20,395 nt of DNA from Alphaproteobacteria bacterium. Lineage in GTDB: Bacteria; Pseudomonadota; Alphaproteobacteria; Sphingomonadales; Sphingomonadaceae. Position 1 is the stretch's first letter; each line of letters starts with the position of its first letter. This document shows, piece after piece, positions 14,305-20,395 of this stretch. The stretch covers positions 1-20,395 of the forward strand of contig JAHJWA010000351.1 of assembly GCA_018828205.1 (NCBI GenBank). The letters run 5' to 3'. Both the position numbers and the translations under genes were made by a program. Below the pieces are notes generated by a model, which did not search any database, was not told the DNA's origin, and was given only the letters and a program-made list of their open reading frames with translations.

Positions 14305-14982
14305 ATGCAACTACCGATTGAACCCGATCAGGGGCAGCTCGCCGCAATTCTGCATGCGGTTCACGACGACAGGCTCGATCGGTTTCTTCCCGCCGCTGCG
14401 GGAAGTCGCGATGACGCATTCCGTTTGTATCTGTGGAATTGCGCGCTTTGCGAGGCATTCTATCTGCCTCTGCATTTCGCGGAAATCTCAGTTCGAAACG
14501 CCATCCATGACCACCTGATTGATCGCTTCGGTGAGCAATGGTTCGACAACCGCGCACTTGTCGGCAATCTCGAGCCGAAGCGCCAGGAGGAATTCACTGA
14601 ATTAGTAACCGCCGAAAAACGGAGGCATGGGGATGGAATGACGTGTCACCACCTCGTCTCAGAACTGTCCTTCGGCTTTTGGCAGCACCTTCTGACAAAG
14701 CGCTTTCACCGCATCATTTGGGCTCAAGGAATACAATCGGCTTTCCCCAATTTGCCGAATTCCATGGACCGGCAGGACCTGCACAATCGCATCGAAATAA
14801 TTCGAAAATGGCGCAACCGGATCGCTCACCATAAGCCGATTTTTGACAAGGGGCCCACAGCTCGGCTCCAGGATTCGCTCCAGCTAATAAGGTGGGTTTG
14901 CCACGATGTCGCAGATTGGGTGACCGCCGCATCCAACGTAAGCGAGGCGGTTGCCCTACGACCCGTGGAGAAGGCTAGATAA
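14305..14982 (+). CDS. Abi-like HEPN-type protein (putative anti-phage abortive infection)
   Basis: A 225-residue protein resembling the Abi_2/Abi-like family. The helical core includes LYLWNCALCEAFYLPLHFAEISVRNAI (41-67), with the family's E-x-x-x-RN feature. The C-terminal part carries IIRKWRNRIAHHKPIF (165-180), where R170-N-R-I-A-H175 is the R-x4-H motif of HEPN ribonucleases. Proteins of this family are linked to phage exclusion and are thought to cleave RNA on infection; activity here is inferred. It lies just after integrase as cargo, in the opposite direction to the phage operon. The upstream Shine-Dalgarno is poor. A -10-like TATAAG is at 14284-14289, with no clear -35. No antitoxin-like partner is next to it. 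Confidence 0.75.
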   Translation: MQLPIEPDQGQLAAILHAVHDDRLDRFLPAAAGSRDDAFRLYLWNCALCEAFYLPLHFAEISVRNAIHDHLIDRFGEQWFDNRALVGNLEPKRQEEFTELVTAEKRRHGDGMTCHHLVSELSFGFWQHLLTKRFHRIIWAQGIQSAFPNLPNSMDRQDLHNRIEIIRKWRNRIAHHKPIFDKGPTARLQDSLQLIRWVCHDVADWVTAASNVSEAVALRPVEKAR

Positions 14983-15004
14983 CCACGACGCCGACGGATT
15001 CACT

Positions 15005-15031
15005 GGCACAATAGGCACGATAGGCACATTA
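15005..15031. repeat. Three tandem copies of a 9-bp repeat
   Basis: GGCACAATA, GGCACGATA and GGCACATTA follow each other without a gap, then GG. On the minus strand it reads as TAnnGTGCC units. It lies in the 63-base gap between the convergent Abi-like gene and the last micro-ORF. It could be a protein-binding iteron or slippage product. It is not a terminator hairpin. Confidence 0.6.
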
Positions 15032-15045
15032 GGGCCCGCCTAGCC

Positions 15046-15222
15046 TCAAAGCCCGACAAGGTGGACGAAGAAGGGCTCTGCGTCGCAGGGGCCATATTGC
15101 GCCTGCCACTCTACCAAGGCCTCCACTTCATCATCACCGGGACCGATCAGCAGCACCGGGCGAAGGCTTGGCGGGCCGCTAGACTTCTCCAATTGCTCAA
15201 GGCGGGTTGCTAGCCGGGCCAT
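15046..15222 (-). CDS. Micro-protein 5 of the phage operon (58 aa)
   Basis: Not recognised by family. It starts MARLATRLEQLEKSS, the shared L-x2-R-[ILV]-x2-L-E helix of this cluster, followed by a hydrophobic strand (RPVLLIGPGDDEVEALVEWQ) and a PFFVHLVGL end. I start at the ATG overlapping the previous stop by one base (TGATG). A longer frame extends upstream but is out-of-frame sequence from the neighbouring gene, with cysteine/arginine-rich shadow composition. It is the last gene of the leftward operon, ending 15 bases from the 9-bp tandem repeat. Confidence 0.6.
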   Translation of the reverse strand: MARLATRLEQLEKSSGPPSLRPVLLIGPGDDEVEALVEWQAQYGPCDAEPFFVHLVGL

Positions 15223-15404
15223 CAGACTACCACTCGCAGGATGACACTGCGGTCGGCTAACGGGCCATGCTCCGTCGCATGAGCCGCAAGCGCTTCCTCT
15301 TCGGCCTGACCAACATCCTGGAAGACACGCACCCAGGGCACGAACCCCTTGAGCCCGGCACCTTCCAGCGCTGTGAGCCGACGCTTCAATCCTATAGCAG
15401 CCAT
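15222..15404 (-). CDS. Micro-protein 4 of the phage operon (60 aa)
   Basis: Not recognised by family. It starts MAAIGLKRRLTALEGAGLKG: the shared N-terminal helix, two residues later than in its neighbours. A strand WVRVFQDVGQ and an acidic helix AEEEALAAHATEHG follow, then VILRVVV at the end. The strand-helix-strand layout is similar to micro-protein 5. The ATG at 15404 overlaps the upstream stop by one base; a TTG at 15407 would add one residue. The gene is tightly packed with no room for its own promoter. Confidence 0.6.
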   Translation of the reverse strand: MAAIGLKRRLTALEGAGLKGFVPWVRVFQDVGQAEEEALAAHATEHGPLADRSVILRVVV

Positions 15405-15634
15405 CAAGCATTTCCTTTCAGAGGTAGACGGGCGATCAAATGCAGATCGGCGGACGAAAGGGTTTCCACGGCCGCCGACCGCTCCATCCCCTGCGCGGTC
15501 AGCGCTTCGACGCGGGCGCAGACGCCTTCCAGTTGTTCCAGATCGGCGGTGCTCACAGCGTCGAGATCGATTGACCCACCCGGTTTTGGCGCAGCGCCCT
15601 CAAGTGCAGCCAACCGTGATGCGAGCCGCGTCAT
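15404..15634 (-). CDS. Micro-protein 3 of the phage operon (76 aa)
   Basis: Not recognised by family. It starts MTRLASRLAALEGAAPKPGG, matching the C-terminal TRIAALEGAKS of the DUF5681-like protein upstream. Its body VSTADLEQLEGVCARVEAL resembles LSDADLKARLVAVCEGIEAL of micro-protein 2, so these two look paralogous beyond the first helix. The ATG lies in a four-base overlap (ATGA) with the stop of micro-protein 2, which implies coupled translation. Predicted mostly helical and soluble. Confidence 0.65.
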   Translation of the reverse strand: MTRLASRLAALEGAAPKPGGSIDLDAVSTADLEQLEGVCARVEALTAQGMERSAAVETLSSADLHLIARLPLKGNA

Positions 15635-15837
15635 GCCAACGGCTCCGCAATCAGCGGCCCGTAGTCCTCGCGCTCGATTAGTCGGCGCCAGTCGGGAACA
15701 CTTGGTCCACCCAAGGCCTCGATGCCTTCACAGACCGCCACCAGCCGAGCTTTCAGATCAGCATCGGACAGGTGCGAATAATCGGTAATGCCTCGCACCG
15801 CTTCCAGCGCGCCGATCCGGTGTGAGAGCCTACGCAT
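15631..15837 (-). CDS. Micro-protein 2 of the phage operon (68 aa)
   Basis: Not recognised by family. It starts MRRLSHRIGALEAVRG, the shared helix, and continues LSDADLKARLVAVCEGIEALGG, which aligns with micro-protein 3 (S-x-ADL, VC, EAL in register). Its C-terminus DWRRLIEREDYGPLIAEPLA is its own. The start overlaps the end of micro-protein 1 by eight bases and its stop overlaps the next ATG by four. Confidence 0.65.
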   Translation of the reverse strand: MRRLSHRIGALEAVRGITDYSHLSDADLKARLVAVCEGIEALGGPSVPDWRRLIEREDYGPLIAEPLA

Positions 15838-15988
15838 CGGGCAACGCCGCCAGACAGGCTTTCAAGACGGGATTGACCGCCCGGCCTTCCGGCAGATCGC
15901 CCCTGTCCAGATGATCGAGGACTTCGCCTAGCGTTAGGTAACGCCCGCCACGATCCAGAGCATCGACCCTGCGTTGCAATGCCTTCAT
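15830..15988 (-). CDS. Micro-protein 1 of the phage operon (52 aa)
   Basis: Translated by hand because it is very short. It begins MKALQRRVDALDRGG, has YLTLGEVLDHLDRGDLPEGRAV in the middle and ends LKACLAALPDA. It carries the shared L-x2-R-V-x2-L-D helix. The ATG overlaps the DUF5681-like stop by four bases (ATGA at 15985-15988), and its end overlaps the next gene by eight bases. This continuity with both neighbours is the main support that it is translated. Confidence 0.6.
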   Translation of the reverse strand: MKALQRRVDALDRGGRYLTLGEVLDHLDRGDLPEGRAVNPVLKACLAALPDA

Positions 15989-16419
15989 GATTTCGCGCCT
16001 TCCAGTGCTGCAATCCGGGTTTCCAGATCGCCAGTTTCGACAAGGTTCTTGTGTGCAGTCAGCAGGGCCATCACGCGCCCCGCTTCGTCCGGTGTGACCT
16101 CACCAGCGGCCACCGCAACCAGCAGCGCAGACGAAGCGGAAACCGCGTCCGCCGCGCTTTCGATTTTCGGCAGGGTGAAGCTGACAGGGTTGTCTTTGCG
16201 AGGTGGCGCTATCCGGTCGAGGCACAGCCGCAGGGCAGTAGTGTCGCCTTCAAGTGCCTTGGCGATGGCCTTGCGGGTCAATGCCTCATGCTCGCCATCC
16301 AGCAGTGCCTCGACTGCCACCGTTGTTCTATTGCGCGAACCGGGAGTGCGCCCGCCGTGCGAATTGCCCGGAGCGAACGTGCCATCCGTTTTTCTGCCGC
16401 TATTTTTCGGCTTCCCCAT
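15985..16419 (-). CDS. DUF5681-like phage/mobile-element protein
   Basis: A 144-residue protein. The basic N-terminus GRKTDGTFAPGNSHGGRTPGSRNRTT (residues 8-33) has the G-x-F-x-x-G-x-x-x-x-x-G-R-x-x-G-S-R-N pattern of DUF5681 proteins, commonly found beside phage packaging genes. Its function is not established; a DNA-contacting packaging role is a guess from the basic tail and context. The middle (KDNPVSFTLPKIESAADAVSAS) and GEVTPDEAGRVMALLTAHKNLVE resemble the helical second half of the family. The C-terminus ETRIAALEGAKS matches the N-terminal helix of the micro-proteins that follow. The ATG lies immediately after the stop of the large upstream gene, and its stop overlaps micro-protein 1. 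Confidence 0.65.
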   Translation of the reverse strand: MGKPKNSGRKTDGTFAPGNSHGGRTPGSRNRTTVAVEALLDGEHEALTRKAIAKALEGDTTALRLCLDRIAPPRKDNPVSFTLPKIESAADAVSASSALLVAVAAGEVTPDEAGRVMALLTAHKNLVETGDLETRIAALEGAKS

Positions 16420-19400
16420 CTAGCCCACCGTTGTCCGATTGCTCAGTCCAGCCCGCTGCGCGCCACCAAGTGCGGGGGCGGCATACCAATCCTTGAACAC
16501 CACATGCAGGTGATCGCCTTCGTTCAAGATCGAGGCTTCCGGCTCCACACGCCTAACCTGCGCAGCGAGCCAGCCCATCGACTTGCCCGGCGGCGGAGTC
16601 AGATCCAGCGCGGACCCGTCGAGGTGCCGGCTGTTCGCGGCTGGCTTGTAACCCCGCCTGCGCATGTCCGCCTGATGCTCCGCGCTGCGATAGCCCGAGG
16701 TGATGTTGACCCCTGGTATGGCCCTTTGCAGACTGCCCATCACGTCGCGCTGCGCCATCGGCTCGCCCGGCCATTGTTCCGCTGCAGGCGCAGGCTGATC
16801 GTTGCTCCCCCGCGGTTCGCCCGGCCAATCAGAGCCGCTATCCGCCACCGCAGCCTCGGCGCCCTTTGCTGGCAGGGGATAGTCAGGGTCGGCCAGCACA
16901 GTGCGCGCCGACTTCCGCGCGTCCCGGATTGCCTTCGTCGCAGCCTTGCGCCGGGCATCATCCGACATCTGGCCATATCGATCTGAGCCGATCAGCGAGA
17001 GCAGCCCATTGTAAGTCAGCCGCCCCGCGATCTCGTGATAGCGGTCGTATTGCTCCGGCGTGTAATCGATCTTCTCGCCATCTTCGGAGAACTGCTTGCC
17101 CGGTGCCGACACGCCTTTTTCGATGCGCAGCAATTCCGCCACGACAGGGTCGCTCTTTTCGCGGGACTGCCAGAACGGGGATAGGAAATCCGGGCCGAAG
17201 CTGTCGTTCTCGATCACCTCGCCGAAGATATCGCGGCGGGCCATTAGATTGTCCGTGAGCCCCGGCACCCGCGCCTGAATAGCATCCATCACTCCATCGC
17301 GCTGACGCGAGACGGGATCGATCGCGCGGGCCACCCCAGCGACGCCGGCAGGCACCGCGAAGGAGCTGACGGTGCGCTCGAGCCAGTTACCAGCAGAGCG
17401 TGCGGGATCCGACAGCGCCTCCGTGAATGCGGACGCACCGGACAGCCACGTCTTGCTCGCGAGGTTCCCCATGATCGAGGCAACGAACATGGTAGCCTGG
17501 TTCTCTCGTTGACGGTCGCTCAGGCCCTCAGGGAGAGTCGCCATATCAGCAGCAACGCCAATGGTCGTCGAGAGCGGGTCCATCCGCGAATAGCTGATGT
17601 ATCGATCGCCGACCTTGATCGAGTAAGGCTGCCAGCCGTCCGCATAGAGCAACCGTGCCTTTTGGGGATCGGACGGCACCGCACCTGTGACGTGCCCCTC
17701 CAACGCAGCCTGATACATGACCGTTGCGAACCCGGTGCCGAGCAACGCCTTGGCGATGGCAAGATCACGGCGTTCGCCACCGGCCCTGACCTCGGCCCTC
17801 CAATCCTTCATGAAAGGCGCGACCGGCGAGCGCTGCGCGGCAAACTTCATCAGGTTGATCGGGGTCCGCACGAACGGGACCACGATCTTTGCGAGCAGGC
17901 TGCTATTGGTAATGCGCGACACCGACTGGCCAATCTCGCCCGTGCGGTTCTGGAAAGTCAGCTCCAAGCCGTATTCCTGCGCCTGCCGAACAATCTCATC
18001 CGTCGGATTAGCCGAGAGCTCAGCAATGCGCTGGTCGAGAGCTTCACCCTTCAATCCCTCGCGTGCAGCCTTGCGAGCAGCCAAACCGTTCACCGCCATG
18101 CGTCGGGCAACGCCCTTGAAGAACTGATCCTCCGCAGTGAGCAGGCGAGTTGGGAATCGGATCACCTCGCCCTTCAAGCCGTCGATGGCCTTGAACTCGT
18201 CGCCTTCCACCTTGGAAACGAAGTCGTCAGGCTCACCCGACCGCAGCGCCTTGGCAAATAGGTGCGCCCCTTCTTTCGTCCCTTGGACCAGCCCGAATGC
18301 ACGAGCGCCGACCTCCGAGGCGAGGATCCGCGGCTTGGCATTCTCGCCGGCGAGAAACCTGCGGACCCCTCCCACTGCCGAAGCCGCGGCATATTCGGGG
18401 ATCTGTAACATCGAGGTGGCGGTGTTCGACGCCATGTTGACGATGTGGGTGGGCGGATTGGACAGGAGGAAATTGATGTAGAACTCGCTGACTTTGTTCC
18501 GCCATTTTGGCTTCATCGCTTCCCGAGCAAGCGCGTTGAACTTGCCGGGCCCCATCTCGACAGTTTCCAGCAGAACATCTGCCGCGTCCTTCAGCCCATC
18601 GCGGCCACCACCAGAGCGAGCGAGTGCGGAGAGAACATCACCACGGATTGCGCGGCTGGACGCAGCCTGCCGGAATTGGGCCAGTGCCCGACCGGCTTCG
18701 GCAGTCATCCCCGAGACTTGCTCCTGGATGGCGACGTGGCGCATCCATGTCTGCCGGAACGCAGCCAGCGCTTCGTCGCCGGGATCATCGAGCTGCTGGA
18801 TGCGACGCGCTGCGTTCACCAACTCATTGCCCGACTTCGCGAGCATCTGCCGCGCAGCCAAGGCTTCCTCAGCGTTGAACGCCTGCCCCTTACGGCGGCT
18901 CAGCAGCGATTCCGGCGTCATGTTCAATTCGGACGCCAGCCGTTCCGTTTCTGCCTGGGTGATCCGCCCACGGGTTGCGGCGTCGAAACCGCCCACAGCA
19001 TCGCGGGATGATTTCAGCGCCCGGCGAATGTCCTGCGGCGTGTCGAGCTTGGAAACATCGACATTGCCCACGCGGCCAATCGCTTCGGACGGCCATTCCT
19101 CATAGGCTTGCGGCGGTGCAAAGGGTTCGGCGCTATCGCCCGGTGTCGAGCGATCCGCCCAGATCGGACCACCTTCCGCAATCTGCTGTTGCTCAAGATC
19201 GAAGCGTTCCGCCTGCGTAGCCTCGTAAGCGTCAATCTCCGGAGCATCTTCCGGACGAAAGCGCCGGCCAGCGCCGCCGTTGTAGGTTTCCGCCAGCGCA
19301 TCCAGAAACGTGTTCACGTCCGGACGGTCCGGCAACTCGGGGAAATAACCCGCTTCCCACGACGCTAGCGCAGCATCATCCAGCGTCATCCCGCGATCAT

Positions 19401-20395
19401 TGTTCAGGATCGGCCCGAACCGCATTTCCTGCCCGATATGATCGAGCCCCTTGCGCGCAGCGTTGTTGTCGATCCCGATGGTGGAAAGCTCGCCGCCCTC
19501 TTCGCGCAAGCCACCCTGAGTGCGAAGCCAGCCCACCATATCGACCGGCCCGACCTTCGGCACCTCGACCCCCATGTAATTGGTCACGGTGCGCTTGTTC
19601 AGCACCGTGCGCTCATTCGGAACTGTGGCAGGCGCAAACCGGCCAGCAGCGATTTCCGCAGCCTCCTGCGGCCCTTCGACCAGATTGCCCGGCATAGGCA
19701 GCACATCGCGCGGCTGGATGTTTTGCGCTGCAGCCAACCGTTCCGCCTCAGTGGCAGGGTCGAGCAGACGACGCGGACCTTGCGCCCCCGTATCGAGATA
19801 ATCGGGCTGGCGCGGCCCATCGAGCGACACCGAGGGGGAAGCCTCAGCATCCATCGCCATTGTGCCAGCCGTGGCACGTTCCAGAGCTTCGCCTTCGAGC
19901 GGCGTCCCCGGCCATTCTCCCCCCTCGCGCGCGTATTGTTCCGCGGAGCGGCTGGTGGCGCCCTGCGGAGCGGCCCCGCCTTCGCCACGAAGCCCACGCC
20001 ACGCCCGCCCCACGACAGGCGCGGCGGCTTGCAGGGCCTTGCCAAGCAATGGATCGGCAATCGCCCCGACCGTCGCGCCTAGCGGCACATTCTTCGCCCG
20101 ATCAACTACCGAGCCATCAGTGCTCAGGAATGCCCCGGTGCCGCCCCATGCAGCCCCTACCTTGGCAAGCTGTGGGACAGTGCGAGCGCCCGCGCCGAAG
20201 GGAATGGCAAAGCCGGACGTAAGCGCCCCGGTGATTTCCGCACCAGTGCTAACACCAGGATGATTGGTTTGATCGTAGGATAGGACGCCCGTGTTCTGGC
20301 GCTGGTTGTTCGCCCAGATGTCGGCAAGGCGGCGGTCGCTGTTCCAGACGTTCTCCCGCCCCGGCGTTCCGCCCAGCGTATCAACGACTGCGCCC
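16420..20395 (-). CDS. Very large phage-type protein with C-terminal M15-like peptidase (5' end outside window)
   Basis: At least 1,324 residues. The frame stays open to the window edge, so the true start lies to the right and the GTG at 20088 is internal. Residues about 640-670 (FYINFLLSNPPTHIVNMASN...) and 827-855 (PFVRTPINLMKFAAQRSPVAPF) resemble the LPD38-type region of large polyvalent phage proteins, thought to be ejected with the DNA. The last 100 residues look like a VanY/M15 D,D-peptidase: ITSGYRSAEHQ, SRHLDGSALDL (H-x6-D zinc motif) and GDHLHVVF (second zinc His). A likely role is an internal virion or ejection protein that opens peptidoglycan. Four W-P-[GS]-x-[PA] boxes occur along it. 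It heads the leftward operon in this window and abuts the DUF5681-like gene. Confidence 0.78.
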   Translation of the reverse strand, partial: GAVVDTLGGTPGRENVWNSDRRLADIWANNQRQNTGVLSYDQTNHPGVSTGAEITGALTSGFAIPFGAGARTVPQLAKVGAAWGGTGAFLSTDGSVVDRAKNVPLGATVGAIADPLLGKALQAAAPVVGRAWRGLRGEGGAAPQGATSRSAEQYAREGGEWPGTPLEGEALERATAGTMAMDAEASPSVSLDGPRQPDYLDTGAQGPRRLLDPATEAERLAAAQNIQPRDVLPMPGNLVEGPQEAAEIAAGRFAPATVPNERTVLNKRTVTNYMGVEVPKVGPVDMVGWLRTQGGLREEGGELSTIGIDNNAARKGLDHIGQEMRFGPILNNDRGMTLDDAALASWEAGYFPELPDRPDVNTFLDALAETYNGGAGRRFRPEDAPEIDAYEATQAERFDLEQQQIAEGGPIWADRSTPGDSAEPFAPPQAYEEWPSEAIGRVGNVDVSKLDTPQDIRRALKSSRDAVGGFDAATRGRITQAETERLASELNMTPESLLSRRKGQAFNAEEALAARQMLAKSGNELVNAARRIQQLDDPGDEALAAFRQTWMRHVAIQEQVSGMTAEAGRALAQFRQAASSRAIRGDVLSALARSGGGRDGLKDAADVLLETVEMGPGKFNALAREAMKPKWRNKVSEFYINFLLSNPPTHIVNMASNTATSMLQIPEYAAASAVGGVRRFLAGENAKPRILASEVGARAFGLVQGTKEGAHLFAKALRSGEPDDFVSKVEGDEFKAIDGLKGEVIRFPTRLLTAEDQFFKGVARRMAVNGLAARKAAREGLKGEALDQRIAELSANPTDEIVRQAQEYGLELTFQNRTGEIGQSVSRITNSSLLAKIVVPFVRTPINLMKFAAQRSPVAPFMKDWRAEVRAGGERRDLAIAKALLGTGFATVMYQAALEGHVTGAVPSDPQKARLLYADGWQPYSIKVGDRYISYSRMDPLSTTIGVAADMATLPEGLSDRQRENQATMFVASIMGNLASKTWLSGASAFTEALSDPARSAGNWLERTVSSFAVPAGVAGVARAIDPVSRQRDGVMDAIQARVPGLTDNLMARRDIFGEVIENDSFGPDFLSPFWQSREKSDPVVAELLRIEKGVSAPGKQFSEDGEKIDYTPEQYDRYHEIAGRLTYNGLLSLIGSDRYGQMSDDARRKAATKAIRDARKSARTVLADPDYPLPAKGAEAAVADSGSDWPGEPRGSNDQPAPAAEQWPGEPMAQRDVMGSLQRAIPGVNITSGYRSAEHQADMRRRGYKPAANSRHLDGSALDLTPPPGKSMGWLAAQVRRVEPEASILNEGDHLHVVFKDWYAAPALGGAQRAGLSNRTTVG

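Noticed and set aside
15005..15031. CRISPR-like repeats
   Set aside because: The units are 9 bases, contiguous and without spacers.
20086..20088. GTG at 20088 as start of the giant phage gene
   Set aside because: The same frame continues without a stop to base 20394, so the gene is cut by the window edge.

Overview
High-GC bacterial DNA that looks alphaproteobacterial, most likely Sphingomonadales/Erythrobacteraceae. This rests on base composition, dense ATGA/TGATG gene overlaps and the style of the proteins, not on a marker gene. The window has a chromosomal part (1 to about 12.75 kb) and an integrated prophage-like element (about 12.8 kb to the right edge) that is less GC-biased and runs off the window.

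Chromosomal part. (1) 1-1941, plus strand: the 3' part of glmM, a small eight-cysteine DUF1272 protein and thiD. (2) 1938-2834, minus: a LOG/TIGR00730-type nucleotide phosphoribohydrolase-like gene, tail to tail with thiD. (3) 3040-8226: a glycosylation cluster. A two-domain sucrose-phosphate synthase/phosphatase-like gene, a GT-B glycosyltransferase and a GT2 glycosyltransferase are chained on the plus strand by ATGA overlaps. A GT4 glycosyltransferase lies on the minus strand and overlaps the GT2 gene by 94 bases at the 3' ends. (4) 8358-10828: two paralogous Crp/Fnr-type regulators flank a sulfotransferase-like gene, which is translationally coupled to the first regulator. (5) 10853-12150, minus: a two-gene operon of a YqcI/YcgG (GntA-like, putative heme-dependent N-hydroxylase) protein and a DUF1989 (urea-carboxylase-associated / carboxyguanidine-deiminase-like) protein. 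It suggests a route acting on a guanidino or related nitrogen group. (6) 12496-12702: a small hypothetical gene. An 8-base word, CTAACATT, lies 48-80 bases upstream of both Crp/Fnr genes and of the small gene, and looks like a shared regulatory or promoter element.

Element. A P4-type tyrosine integrase (TTG start at 12937) is followed by an Abi/HEPN-type putative defence gene. Facing them on the minus strand is a packed operon read from the right edge: a very large phage-type protein ending in an M15-like peptidase (open to the window edge, so 5' truncated), a DUF5681-like protein, and five micro-ORFs of 52-76 codons. Adjacent genes in this run abut or overlap by 1-8 bases. All five micro-proteins begin with the same short helix signature (L-x2-R-[ILV]-x2-L-[ED]), which also occurs at the C-terminus of the DUF5681-like protein. 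A 9-bp tandem repeat closes the operon. No tRNA, rRNA, CRISPR array or insertion sequence was recognised.
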